Part shown: positions 35,100 to 47,534 of the stretch, in pieces
How positions within the stretch are numbered: the stretch's first letter is position 1
Layout of the letters: every line of letters begins with the position of its first letter
NCBI GenBank assembly: GCA_917880885.1
Contig: OU862909.1
Coordinates: forward strand, 33,664,405-33,728,404
Direction: 5' to 3'
Source: Limnephilus marmoratus
Taxonomy: Eukaryota; Arthropoda; Insecta; Trichoptera; Limnephilidae
DNA length: 64,000 nt
Made by a program: the position numbers and the translations under genes
Notes under the pieces: model-generated
What the model was told of the DNA's origin: nothing
Seen by the model: only the letters and a program-made list of their open reading frames with translations
The model's database searches: none

Positions 35100-37420
35100 A
35101 TCTCGTTGGGTACCTAGATACATAGATATTCATTAATAGCATCCCAATCAAAACTCTAGAACGGTGAGCTCTGGTGCCATGAAATTTGCTTAGCTTTTTC
35201 AGTCTAGAATTCACAGGTCAATTATTTTCAGCTCGGGCTAGATTTTAAAAAAGCCCTTTCCAATGTTCATGCCTAGGTACATAGGATATTAAAAATTATT
35301 ACGAATTTATAATTTTTGAAAAAATAACCGTGATGTGTTTTTTCGATTCCATGCCAACTTAGAAGCAAGTCAACTCAACACCTCTTCGAAGTCATTAAAA
35401 GCTATGAAAAAAAATATTGAAAAATGGCCCATAACCTAACCTAATGTAATCTATTTATCCTAACTTTCATTTTTTTTTTCGATTTCAAAATCACTTTTAA
35501 TATCTTCTCTGTTGAGTTGATTTTATTCTGAGTTGTCCAGTCACCGTATTTTCGCGGGTAAAATCTTAGTTACAAGTACCTACCGCTTAAATCTTAGATT
35601 ACAACTAAACCTTAGTTAGAAGTACCTTCTTAGTCACAAGTACCTACTTAGTTACAAGTAGGTACCTACCGCTCAAAATATAAGGGTTGAAGTAGGTACG
35701 TATTGAAGTAATTATTTAAAAAAAACATTAAAATTAAGGACAAGAGAAATCCAGTCGAAATGCAAAAATTACATAAATTATATATTTTTTTAATTTCTTT
35801 TGAGGAAAAAGTTCGTTGCTCATTCAAACAAATATTTTTTTACATAATAAATAACGAGAACTAAAAAGGTATTTTTGTCTATCTAAAAGCCTGATTTTAA
35901 TTGCAAAATATGCACAATATTTACGGTCGATGTGGTTTAAATATTGTACAGTATTTTTTTAAATGTAAACAATGACATTACATGTAAACATTAATTTATT
36001 ACGTATCGATTCCAGGAAAAATACAACAACTCTGACAATTCATATCATAAGAAATTATGGAATGAGTATAAAAACAATTTAAAAATAACAATCTAGTCGA
36101 ATTAGTGCTTCCGCATCAATATTTAACAAACACATTGTTCGTGCGATATAGTTTTTAATACACCAGCTACATCTGAGTTATAGAAAGACGTTTATATTAT
36201 AATAAATATTTAAAACAAAAATATTATGAAATATTGTGGAAACAGGTTTACCGTGTACCAGAATACGTAATATATATGCAAAACACACTTCTGAAGGTAT
36301 TTTGATTAATATGTGTATTTAAATATCTATATTTACCATATCTACTAATAAATATTTGAAATGTGTTATATAAATCCAATAGTGCGATAAAACTTTCACT
36401 TACCGTTCGACAAAACACCGGTTTATATGCTGCATGTGCGAAATAATCGCGTTTTGAATGTTAAAACAAACATAAACAACGTTAGGAATGATTAATTATT
36501 ATTGTCCGCCCTCTCAAATGATCAATATAATTTTATTAGAAGATCGAATCACAAATCGCACCACACTATCAACATAATATTATTATATTATCAACACGTA
36601 CAGAGGGACACAGCCGACCATTACCGAAACATCTGTGAAGTGTCAAAGTTCCCGCCACTCGCCAGATATTATTTCTGAAGTTGCTCACATCGCTCACTCT
36701 AGCGACCGCTCGCACAAATTATTGCAAACCGACCTTTGTATTTATTGGTTGAACGAAACGAGAAAATACACAAAATATTCAGACTTTTACAAAATAGGTT
36801 CTTAGATCGATGTAATTCAATTCTAAATCGATTTCGTAAAATAATATCAGGTAATTTATGTATAACAATCGCGTTCACTTTTCTGACAATCATGACAGAA
36901 ATACTGTGAATTACTAACGCCTCCTAGCGGTAGAATTTTATACTGCGGTTGAGGTAGTAACTGTTTTACCGAGTGAAGAAGTTTTCATTTTATCTTCACA
37001 GGGGAATAACGATATTTCTTTTCCAAATGTATTTTCGCAACAAAAACAAATATATCTTGATTTAATTTATAATATTGGGTTGGTATATTTATGATATTGG
37101 GTCAACTCGGATAAATAGGACTGTGCGGCGTGCGGCAATTGCATCTTTTTTTAAATATACGAAAATCTACCATCGATTATATTTTATTGATCGATGAATA
37201 GAACATTGTTTATACTAAATGCTAAGGTTTCAAACCACTGAGACAATAGGTGCAACCACTGGAGCGATTATGGTCGAAAAATGGACCACTATTATTTTTC
37301 TGCGATTGATAGCGGTCCAAAATTGGACCACATTTTCCTACCACTCGTAAAACATTTATCGTAATAATTATTTAAAACCTTTCCACGGCCAGTCATTTAT
37401 TTTAAAACGAAGCTATTGAA
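35100..37420. other. Likely single-copy AT-rich DNA
   Basis: This is the longest stretch here that I cannot assign to a mobile element. A GC-richer patch at 36600-36720 could be a promoter or 5' exon, but no protein is recognisable. TTAGTTACAAGTACCTAC-type words repeat at 35565-35665. Confidence 0.4.
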
Positions 37421-37424
37421 ATAA

Positions 37425-37805
37425 CTAACTAACTAACTAACCATCACGCCGTTTCCCCGCAGGGGTAGGCAGAGAGGACGGACCGCCAAACAACTCGATC
37501 TTGACACACACTCCTTGCCTCGTTCACATTCATGCATCGTCTCATACATGCTCTTCTATTATTCCGACTCTTCACATGTCCCGACTCAAGTATCTGATTC
37601 ACTTGATCGTGCCATGTCTTCCTCGGGCGTCCCCGACTTCTTCTTCCATTCACATTTGCGTCATATCTTACACTCCTTTCCTCGTTCATTCGCTTTACAT
37701 GCCCAAACCATCTGAGCGTCCCTTTCTTAATCTTACTCATCACGCTTACATCAGCCTTGCATTCTTTGCGGATCTCCACATTACCGCACGATCGTATATG
37801 GTTTT
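37425..37805 (-). pseudogene. LINE C, 3' end (copy 3)
   Basis: The minus frame ending at 37444 matches the copy at 32716-33246 nearly residue for residue (K-G-T-L-R-W-F-G-H-V-K-R, R-S-R-G-R-P-R, C-G-E-T-A then a stop) and is followed by the (GTTA)n tail at 37425-37440. It is cut short at its 5' end near 37805. One codon pair is missing after S-V-R relative to the sister copy. Confidence 0.8.
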
Positions 37806-38106
37806 ACCCAAAAACCCAAATCCTTAATAATCAGCTAAATGTGTCCAATAGTCCGATATTACATACACAAATTAAGTTTTTTAAACTGCATACGCAATAT
37901 TACGTTATTCCAATATGCTATACATAATTGCAAATCCAACCTCTGCCAGTGCTGTAGATATTCGTACACACTTTGGTTCTCATAGATATTAGTCAGTTTG
38001 AGCTGTAGATATTCGTCCTCACTTTGGATCTCATAGATAATAGTCCGATTTGTTCAGTTTTTGGAATTCCTGTAGATATTAATAGACGCCTCCCATTTAA
38101 CGCTAA

Positions 38107-38272
38107 GGGAACGTACCCATACTACGTGACCAACTTTTTGCAATTTTTAACACCCCCCCCCCCCCCACCCCCGGTGACCAAAATCCTAAGCAACCCGCCG
38201 CTCATTTGTATGAAGCGTGACATTTTGAAGACCCCCCCCCCTAAACGTGTCACGTAGTATGGGTACGTTCCC
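38107..38272. mobile_element. Harbinger-like MITE (copy 2)
   Basis: GGGAACGTACCCATACTACG and its inverse are flanked by TAA on both sides (38104-38106 and 38273-38275). The interior has two C-tracts, as in copy 1. Confidence 0.9.
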
Positions 38273-38697
38273 TAAGCTTGTTTATTGCAATCAACTCTCG
38301 CTGCTTTATCTATACAGGGCCTTAGAGGTTTTTTACTAGCGCCGAGCGATTTTTGTTCCAGGTCTGGCCCTGTTCTTGGAGTACCTACCTTCATAGATAA
38401 TCACAAAATCTATGTAGGCGACCAAAACAGGAACTAACGAATGAACGAATATTTCTTTAAACTGCTTATTAGTAGTACCTATCCGCAAAATCTACCCCAT
38501 CGATGTACCCGACGGCAAATATATCATTCTAGCAAAATAGAAACCCACTGCACTGTGATACTGTGATGTTCGTATTTAATAAAATATTTTCACATGAAAG
38601 ATTGTTCATTCAAGAGAAAATATTCCGTCCTCTATATTTTGTAAAGCAAACTCGAAATTTTTCCACCGCGATTGAGTTCTCGGAGGACACCTGCAAA

Positions 38698-40599
38698 CAG
38701 TAGCGTAGCGAGGGGGGGGCGGTGGGGGCGGACCGCCCCGGGTGCCACCCGAGGGGGGGGTGACACTCGGACGTGGAGAAAAAATTTACGAAAGTGAAAA
38801 TTGCCACAAAAAATATTTTACGCTTGAACACCGACAGTTATTTAGCACTATGGCACGTTTGATCCGGGATTCCAGAAAAATATTTTTTTTATTTTTATTT
38901 TCTTTCCTAGCTCGAAGTGTTGCTCAGTCGGGGATTTCCCTGAAATATCCCTTGTGTCATTCTATTTTTGTAATGTTTTTTTATTGTAAACGTAAACTCG
39001 TGAAGTGAATTGTTATCTATTGACTGACTTGAATTAGTGAAAAAGTTGTTATTCTATTAGCGTTTTTATCATTAGTGCTGAAAGATCATTTAAAAAAAAC
39101 AATGTAAGTGGATTTGATAGTTCACTTTTCTAATAGACACAAAACTTGAATGCAATTATACCAGAATCGATCGATAACTGATTGAAGAAAAATTATCAAT
39201 CATATGTATGTTTTTTCTGTATTATATTGTTTTGTGTACATGAATAAATACAAGGAATAATAAGTAATTTAGAGATTTTCAGAAAACGTTTTTTATGAAT
39301 TCGAAATACGCGTTTTGCATTCGTTGACGCAGCGCTATTTACACCGATTACCAAGTCAACTGCCGATAGTATTTACACCAAACGATTATACAATGGGGTA
39401 GTTTCGCAAGCTAAGGTAATTCACCTACCAAATGTAAGAGCACCCTCAGATTTCGATCAGTTATCGATTCTTTGGATAAGAGATCACCTTCGCATTACTT
39501 GCGCTTTAAATCATAATACCTTAATTATTTTATTCAATATTAGCTTGGGTGTTATCCAAAATCTAGTTTGAGTTACTAAAAATAATGTATATTGTATATT
39601 TTTAATAATTTAATTATATGTATAAGTATAATCGATAAACTAGTAATCCTTAAATCAGATTTTTGTCTTAGTACTAATTTTTAAAAATAAAAAGTTTTTT
39701 GATTGGCGACGTTACGTGAGTATGGCGTCTTGACGGTGTAATCATTCGTTGATCCGGCCTAAACTGATCTCACATTTTTCCAGATTTAAGTTAAGAGTCA
39801 GTCTGTGTGAGAATCCAAAAACTCGAATAAAAGTTACACACGGAACAAGCAAATGGTTTTCTTTCGAATTTTGGAGCGTACGGTGTGCAACTCAAATTTT
39901 AAGCACATCTCAACACTGGTTTTAAGATTGAATCTGTATTCGGTAACTTAAAACTACACCCATAACATGAAAATGGTTTTCCTCCGGTATATGCAGCACG
40001 TAGTCTGAAACTTTCATATCTTGCAACTCGGGGAAATCTCGCAATAGTGGAACTCGGGAATGGTATCCTTCGAAATGGGTCCGCAGATGAACAGAGATTC
40101 AAATGAAATTTCAAAGGAAACCATTTTTGAGTTCCACGTGCAATATTTGAAAGTTGCGGACTATATGCTGCAAAGATCGGAGGAAAACCATTTTCGTATC
40201 CTGTGTGCATGAATAATGAAAGATAAGGACTTACACCTTTACTATTTCACAATTGAAATTTTATCGTTACACTCAGAACACAAAACTGGTTTTAACTTAA
40301 ATATGGGTTGTTAAAATGATGTTTTAATGCCAGCAAATGATTTTCTTCAGAATTTTGCAGCATATTAGAATTGAAGACTCCACTCGGAACTCTGTTATTT
40401 ATAGCTCTATGGCTCGGTCGGTCGGTATTCCCAAAAAAATTTCTTGTTTGGTTCACACATTTGACTAGCTGGTAATATTTTTATATTTAAGGAGGTCGAA
40501 ATTTGCGTTTTAAATTTCTTAAAGTAAACTTTAATGGAGGGGGGGGGGGGTGACACCACGTTTTCGCCCCGGGTGACACCCATGCTAGCTACGCTACTG
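38698..40599. mobile_element. hAT-type non-autonomous element (1.9 kb)
   Basis: The termini CAGTAGCGTAGCGAGG and, inward from the right, CAGTAGCGTAGCTAGC are flanked by the exact 8-bp duplication CCTGCAAA (38690-38697 and 40600-40607). Inside the termini are G-rich tracts and a GGTGACAC word at each end. No transposase is visible; 39840-40360 contains several spaced copies of an AATGGTTTTC/GAAAACCATT word. Confidence 0.9.
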
Positions 40600-40607
40600 C
40601 CTGCAAA

Positions 40608-41110
40608 TAATAATTATGTTTACAATGTACTCGAGTCGGAACTCAAAACTGTATGGTAAACATACTTAGTGGAATTTACCATTCTTGGATTAGATATAAA
40701 ATATATTATTAAGTTTATTCGTAGTACACACGGTATCCGGAAACTAGCATTAGTTTCTGGCCTCTGAACATCGCATCGGTCGAAACTTGATGTCGAAACA
40801 CATCGGTAGGTATTTGAAATAGATTTTTGGTCATTTGGGGGTTGGTTTTCGTCATCTGAAAATTGGTCTAGAAAAACCCAATGCACTCAACCTACAAAAC
40901 TTTGAACAAAAGGTTGATAACTATATTAATGAGTATCTAAATTTTTTTCAATATTTCTGGGTGATCTGGGCAAATGAATCAAAAATATGTGATCTAAGGT
41001 TCTCTCTCAGACCACAGAAATTATAATCTGGGGAATCGAGCAAGTTAACTTTAATAAAGGTGAGAGGGAACGGAGCAATGTCCAATTCCAGTAAAAACTC
41101 TCCAATTCGA
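40608..41110. other. Unassigned DNA
   Basis: No gene recognised. Confidence 0.35.
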
Positions 41111-41114
41111 GTAA

Positions 41115-41534
41115 AGCCTCAACTACATTGAGCGAGTTTACAAGCTACTAGCCAGCAAGTTTGAAAGCTTGCGAATCGGCGAGTGCGATTGTGATTATGA
41201 CACACAAAACTTTCCACTCGCTCTAGCGAACTACTTTCCACTACTCAGTAGCTAGAGAGTTGAAACTACGTGTTGCTATGTTTTTCTTATATTTCAAAAC
41301 TGAGATACTCACAGCTAGCTCACTAGCAACTACGATTGCACAAGGTTAGTTTACTGGCTAACAAGCCCACACGCAAGCGAGTAGCGAGCAAAGTAGCTCT
41401 CCTTTCAACGTTTTTCGTGGATTGTTCACAATCTGCTAGTCAGTTAGTAAATATGATTACATTGAGTAAGTTTACTAGCAGATAGTGAATTCGCCGGCTA
41501 GTAACTTGTAAACTCGCTCAATGTAATCGAGGCT
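41115..41534. mobile_element. MITE with about 45-bp inverted termini (TAA duplication)
   Basis: AGCCTCAACTACATTGAGCG and, inward from the right, AGCCTCGATTACATTGAGCG continue inward as matching arms (GAGTTTACAAG..TACTAGCC). TAA flanks both sides. No coding. Confidence 0.8.
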
Positions 41535-41559
41535 TAAGTGAAGAAATTTAAAAACTAAC

Positions 41560-41625
41560 TAACTTTTACCTCATTCACTCTTCTATTATTCTGACTCTTG
41601 GCGTGGCCCGACTCAAATATCTGGA
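41560..41625 (-). mobile_element. Short LINE C tail fragment
   Basis: CTCATTCACTCTTCTATTATTCTGACTCTT-type sequence matches the LINE C 3' region (compare 37540-37570), next to a TAACTAACT tail. Confidence 0.5.
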
Positions 41626-41767
41626 AAAATGGGGAATTTCTTGAAATCATGGTTTTAATGGGACTAGACTAGAGTGCAATTCTTTAGGTCTATTTTATCT
41701 CTTAACATTAACAAAATAAAATTTTACATAAAATAAATTAAGCTATTAGGTATTTAAAAGATACTTA

Positions 41768-41937
41768 GGGAACATACCCAAACTACGTGACCAACTTTTT
41801 GCAATTTTTAACCCCCCCCCCCCCCCCCCCCCCCCGGTGACCAAAATCCTAAGCAACCCGCCGCTCATTTGTATGGAGCGTGACCTTTTGAAGACCCCCC
41901 CCCCCCTAAAAGTGTCACGTAGTATGGGTACGTTCCC
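41768..41937. mobile_element. Harbinger-like MITE (copy 3)
   Basis: Same family as 38107-38272; flanked by TTA at 41765-41767 and 41938-41940. The C-tracts are longest here (over 25). Confidence 0.9.
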
Positions 41938-42179
41938 TTAGCTTGCTTGCTTGGTTTCGTTTTCTATTTATGAGTATTTTTCGCCTGAACGAAAGTTCGT
42001 CTGTTTGTCATAATCATAATGTCATAAACCATCACCGGGGACTCGGATTTTTGTTTCCGCGTAAATGATGGAAGCTTACGTTATTAGTTTATTACATTTA
42101 ATAAATTCCTTCAGTACATCATCCATAAGGGGAAGCTTTAACTCCAAAAAATACATGTGATATGTAATTACACAACGCG

Positions 42180-42390
42180 AAAATGGTGAAAATGTTTAAT
42201 AAAACACGACTCGTTTAAAATAGAGCAAAAATCTTTTGGGGGCTGTCTAAAGAAGCACTGCGATTTTCGTACATATAACTTATAAAATAACGGATGCAGA
42301 CATAAAAATAAAAATTTTCGGAGCATGTTTTTAGATTTGTTTCAATCGCGGGAATTTCATATAATTTGCGTTTCGACGTGGGGAATATAT
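42180..42390. repeat. Dispersed repeat (copy 2)
   Basis: Matches the two halves of 11310-11695 without the hairpin insertion. Confidence 0.6.
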
Positions 42391-42610
42391 AGATATTATC
42401 TTAAAAAATAACATATATTTTTTTAAGAGCTTAAAAACATCAAATGTTTAAGGGAGATACGCAAGAAACCGGTAGAGCTAACATAAAAAAAACATATAAG
42501 CAATATCCACGGTGTTCGGAAACTCGTAGTGTAAGCGAAAATCTGTTAAATCTAAATAACAAAAATAAATTGTTCGACCTGTATATCTCGATTTTTTTTT
42601 TTTCTCAGCA

Positions 42611-43340
42611 AGAGGAACGTTTGCGCGGGCCGTTTCGGCCCGCTTCATACAAATCTTAATTTGGGATATGAAATCAAAATACTTAACCAAACTGAAAAAA
42701 TATTTTTCTAATCAAAAGGTATATCAAATATCTAGTACGGATGTGAGATACTTTATTTAGTTTTGCTTTAAATTATAAGATATAGGCCTTTAAAGATTTT
42801 AATGTTTCATGATTTTAGAGGTAACTCAGGCAATTATTTGTGAGTAAATAAAAAACAGTAAAAAAATAATTTTACTATATTTATTACAGAAATATGATGA
42901 AATATAAAATAAAAATTAATAATAGACATCATTTTGATGGGTGAAATTTTTAATTATAAATTACCTATTTACGTCGGAACAAAAAATTGTCGTTTATTAA
43001 TTAAAATTACTATCTCCCAAAAAGGCATTTTTAACGATGTTCTTTTTTTATATTTTATCATACTTTTATGATAAATATAATAAAATTATTATTTTAATGT
43101 TTTTTTTATTTACTCTTTTATTTGTAGACATCTCTAAAATAATGAAACATTAAAATCTTTAATGGCCTATATCTTATAATTTAAAGCAAAAATAAATAAA
43201 GTAGCTCACATCCTATCTAGATATTTGATATACCTTTTGATTACAAAAATAATTTTTCAGTTTGGTTGGGTATTTTGATCTCAAATCCAAAATTAAGATT
43301 TGTATGAAACGGACCGAAACGGGCCGCGCGAAAGTTCCAC
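42611..43340. mobile_element. MITE with about 230-bp terminal inverted repeats
   Basis: GAGGAACGTTTGCGCGGGCC (left) and, inward from the right, GTGGAACTTTCGCGCGGCCC start arms that stay clearly complementary to about 42835 and 43125. They include TCAAAAGGTATATCAAATAT and ATTATAAGATATAGGCC. The centre is AT-rich and non-coding. Confidence 0.8.
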
Positions 43341-43493
43341 TTAAGAACCTCCTGGAGACGGATCTATTATATACTTCGACGCATTAAAAAGACAATAAAC
43401 AGATATTACTCCATAGTGACCGATGGTTTTCAAATTTGACCTAAAAATTCCATCTTCGGACTCGAAAACGAAAGCTCAAATCTAAAAAAGTTG

Positions 43494-43760
43494 TGTCACA
43501 AAAATGTGATATAGATTCAAAATAAAAATGATGTAGATTCAAAATAAATGTGATGTTGATTCAAAATAAAAGTGATGTAGATTCAAAATAAATGTGATGT
43601 AGATTCAAAATAAAAGTGATGTAGATTCAAAATAAAAGTGATGTAGATTCAAAATAAATATGATGTTGATTCAAAATAAAAGTGATGTATATTCAAAATA
43701 AATGTGACGTAGATTCAAAATAAAAGTGATGTAGATTCAAAATAAATGTGATGTAGATTT
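43494..43760. repeat. 22-bp minisatellite, about 12 units
   Basis: The unit GTGATGTAGATTCAAAATAA plus two variable bases repeats head to tail. Units differ mainly at AAAAGT versus AAATGT, which alternate irregularly. Confidence 0.9.
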
Positions 43761-44189
43761 ACCAGTTATCCGCTTGTGGCCGATTGCCGATTTCCGATTG
43801 TGATTAGATGGAATGGAAAGATACCTACACGGAATGTTCACGGAAAATTAACGGAATGTCTTGTCAATATGAAAACTTAGGACCAGTTGTTTCGCAGAAA
43901 TTCACGTATGACAAAGTCATTAAATGACCATTCAACGCCATTTTATTTTTTACAGTTGAAAGGTCCCATTAAATACCGATTCTGAATCAGTTTTTACGGC
44001 ATGCACAAGGTTTTTTTTTTTCATAATCCCATGTACACAGGAAGACTGACAAACTTTAACCAGCATCCGCTTCTCATGAATCGACTATCGAAAACATTAA
44101 AAAATCGATTCACATTTGCAGACATGCTTGTGTGACGTCATGCTCGGACTGCTCGCCACGAACATGCTCGCCCGTGTACGGGCAATTTA

Positions 44190-44640
44190 GGCCAGTGCAA
44201 TTAGCGCAAAAAAGGGGGTCGCGATCGGAATTATTCCGGTAGTCCCAATTTTTTTATATGTTTTATATACTCATCTCCTGATGAAAAATCTGAGTTTTCG
44301 ACCTTGGGTCACTTGAGCTTTCGCCGCCATTTTGAAAAAACTAGCCGAAATCGAGCCAAAATCTAGTTTTCCTCAAATATCTCGTTTCCAGTAAAAATTT
44401 TGGCTAATGTTGCTTCACAAGTTTAGTAGAACATAAAATTACCTACAATTTTTACTTAAAAGTTTTATTCTATCTCTAATAAATATTGAGATATACAGTC
44501 GTAAATACGTGTATAATTTTATAAAAACAGGTAAATTGCTCGATTTGGTTTAGTTTTTTGTGCGTATCTTTTTTCCAGTACAATTTTGTGAAAAAAATAT
44601 TGATATTAATTTTGTAGAAAATAAAATTTCTAAAAAGACC
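44190..44640 (+). repeat. Left terminal inverted repeat (about 450 bp)
   Basis: Shared words with the inverse of the right arm include GCGATCGGAATTATTCCGGT (44220-44239), AAAATCTAGTTTTCCTCAAA, TGAGATATACAGTCGTAAAT (with changes) and ATTGATATTAATTTTGTAGA. Identity fades after about 44640. Confidence 0.85.
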
Positions 44641-45114
44641 TGCAATTTAAATTTTTTTTTTTAATTTTTTTAACTTATATAAAGTATAAACAAATATCGA
44701 AGTGAAAACAGAAAATTATCACGATTTATTACCATATTATACGATTTTTGTTTACATTACATTTTAATATATTGTAATATTTTTAACATATTATAACAAA
44801 TAAAAGAGAGTGGGGGGTCCCCCCTCCCCCCTCCCCCGCGGTTCCCTGTAGTTGCCGCCAATTAGCCACTCCAGGACGGGCCGTCAGTGTTGCCAACTCT
44901 GCTCCTTTAGAGCTAATTCTAAATTCAGGTCGTCGGATCCAAAAGTGTGGTATAGCTTCTTAGATAGTTTTTTTCATATAATTTAGATCTTTTTAAGTAC
45001 AAACAAAAATAATAAACAAAAATAATATTTTAGAAGTTATTTCTATGGAAATCGGTTATTTTTGAAATCGGGAAATTGTTTTTTTTTCTCACAAATACTC
45101 TATAGCTGATTGAT
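44641..45114. other. Region between left TIR and first coding piece
   Basis: AT-rich, with a C-rich patch at 44817-44840. A pyrimidine tract and TAG at 45070-45101 just before the coding frame would serve as a splice acceptor, so upstream exons may have existed. No coding for the protein's expected N-terminal part is visible. Confidence 0.4.
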
Positions 45115-46001
45115 ATGATCGATGTGCTGAACATTTTAAAAGAAAACGGATCTACTTCCCAGCTGTGGGTTCAGTACTTCCAGATGACTACACTGATTGA
45201 GCTGTATATTGAAGCGGAACGTGCTGGAAATTGGGAGCTCCATCTTGCAACGGTCCAAAAAATGATACCTTTTTTTCACGCAGTCGCCCACTTTAATTAT
45301 GCCAAAAGTGCACATCTGTATCTCCAAGATATGTTGACATTGAAAGAGAAGATGGATCCAATAGAATATGAAAGATTTACCAAAGAGGGTTTCTTTACGA
45401 TTCGACGATCTCATAAATTTTGGTCAGGGATTTGGTCTGACATGACCTGGACATAACAATCGAACAAACTCTGATGAGATCGATGAAATCATCTGGAGGT
45501 TTGACCCAAGGACGAGGAATCACAGACAGTTCTATTCTTCGTTGGACTGCTGGATTTGTTTATCTGCATAATATTTATGAGGGTATTGAATCATTCTGTA
45601 TAGTTGAATCAGGAACGTCAGAGCAACATGTAGAGATGAGGCCTACACGAATTAAGATGGATGACAAAGACGTTCAAACTCTCATTGCCATGAACCATTT
45701 CCTAAAACAAACATGATTATGTCTATAAGCAGTGGCATTGTCGGGGATAGCAAAGTAACTTGTCACATGGCTGAAAAGATGGGGAAATTTGTTATGTCTA
45801 AAATCGTCAACCAGAACTTTGGAAACCTACACTTAAAACGTAAGGATGCGATAGTTTCTCTTGCAGCGGTGACCAGCAGCATAAAAAATCAGGGTGTGAC
45901 TGTGACAATAGATCCATTAATGCTATTCCATCGTATGTGTATTGCCATAAAGTCTGAAATTGAACTTAAAGAATATTTCCAATATGAACTATCTCCGGTC
46001 C
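45115..46001 (+). pseudogene. FEN/PIN-like nuclease protein of the TIR element, N-terminal piece
   Basis: Three overlapping + frames (45115-45456, 45474-45716, 45713-46001) make up one protein broken by frameshifts near 45440 and 45700. Recognisable stretches are Q-L-W-V-Q-Y-F-Q-M, H-A-V-A-H-F-N-Y-A-K-S-A-H-L-Y-L-Q, the F-x-T-I-R-R segment, then K-F-W-S-G-I-W-S-D, S-S-G-G-L-T-Q-G-R-G and I-S-S-G-I-V-G-D. I recall this arrangement from uncharacterised multi-copy proteins of many invertebrate genomes; I know no assigned function. The first Met follows a possible splice acceptor, and such proteins are usually longer at the N-terminus, so this copy is probably truncated. The frame runs into the hAT element at 46002 and resumes in phase at 50128. 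Confidence 0.75.
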
Positions 46002-47534
46002 CAGGGCCGGATTAACCATGGTGGGGCCCCTAGGCAATGCACTTCTCGGGGCCCCTTTACCAATGGCGGACTAACGGAGGGGAAGGGGGCGGGGTTGAAG
46101 GGGCCTCCAAACGCCTCCGTGTTCCCTTGATCAAATCCTTAACAAGGCTTTAAGGGGGGGGGAGTAAGGTTTTAAAACTTTTTTGATTTTGTAAAACATG
46201 TAAGTATATTGTGAGTATTGTGTCAAAATTTCAAGTAAATCGGAGCAAAACTAACGAAGGTACAGCGTTTTAAGCGACCGGCCCTCATACTTGATTCAAG
46301 TATATTTCGAGTAAAAAAAATTTAAATCGGTTTTCTCGCAAATAACATTTCTGAAGTTTGTGAACATCATATCTCAAAATCTTGGCTTGACTTGACCGAT
46401 GCTTTTGAAATTTTATACACTATTTCTACACATTATACACTATTTCTAAACAAAGGTAATCAGAGGGAGTTTTTTTTACCATTTTATAATAACAAATTCA
46501 CCGAAATTTTTTAGCAAAAATCGCGTTTTGACTTCAAAATGCTGCCAAAAATAAAAAAAAAAAAAACTTCCTCTGACTACCTAGGAAAACATATTACCTT
46601 TTAAACGCATTTCGATTTTTTTGCTTAAAATGATCCAGTGACGAGTTATGGAGTTCCCCGCATAACAACTTTTTCTCGAGGCGCCCTCGGAGATTCGCTC
46701 TCATAGACTAATTTATTGATATTTTTAATTGAAATTTTTAATTGAAATTTTTTTTCAAATATACTTTAGATATTATACTATAAAGTGTGTATGAAATAAA
46801 TACAACCAACATTATTCATAACTCTAAAAAAAATCATGACAATATGCCTTATTTCGCCTTTAAAACCTTACCCCCCCCCCCCCCCTTAAGGCACCAGGAC
46901 ACTGTAAAAAAAACTTTTGTAATTTTTTTTTATTTTTTTCATTTTCTGAAAGATGCATTTGTTAAAAATGCTCTCACTGCTTAAGACTTAGTACATGCAA
47001 ATTGGATATATAGTTTTTTTAATATGTTGTCAACCAGGTTGAAAAACGCTTCCAAAGTTTTGCTGAGGATAACTCAACATATACAAACTGAAACGGTTTC
47101 ATATAAAATGCTGTATCTCGATCAATTTTGCCAATTTCCTCAAATGGTGAGAGCATTATTAACAAATGCATCTTTCAGAAAATGATTTTTTTTTTTGCAG
47201 TGTCCTTAAAGCCTTGTTTAGGATTTGATCAAGGGAACATGGAGGCCTTTGGAGGCCCCCCAGAGTCAGAGACCCTTGTGAACTGAATAAAAAACTTGTA
47301 AAATTACATCAACTTCAGTAAGGGGGGGGGGGGTTCATTCAACTATGCCGCCAGGGCTTCTGACGGGCTTAGTCCGGCACTGCACTTTACCCTTTTCTAA
47401 CTTCCAAAATTATTTTTTTTCTACCAAAATGTAATTTTATTCATAATCAATCTTTTCTTTTACTACATTATGAAAGGTATGCCATCACCCCATTCAATAA
47501 AAAAAACGAATAAAATACAATAACCATTTATTGC

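Noticed and set aside
45136..45414. 92-codon minus-strand open frame opposite the nuclease gene
   Set aside because: Antisense shadow of the recognised + strand protein.
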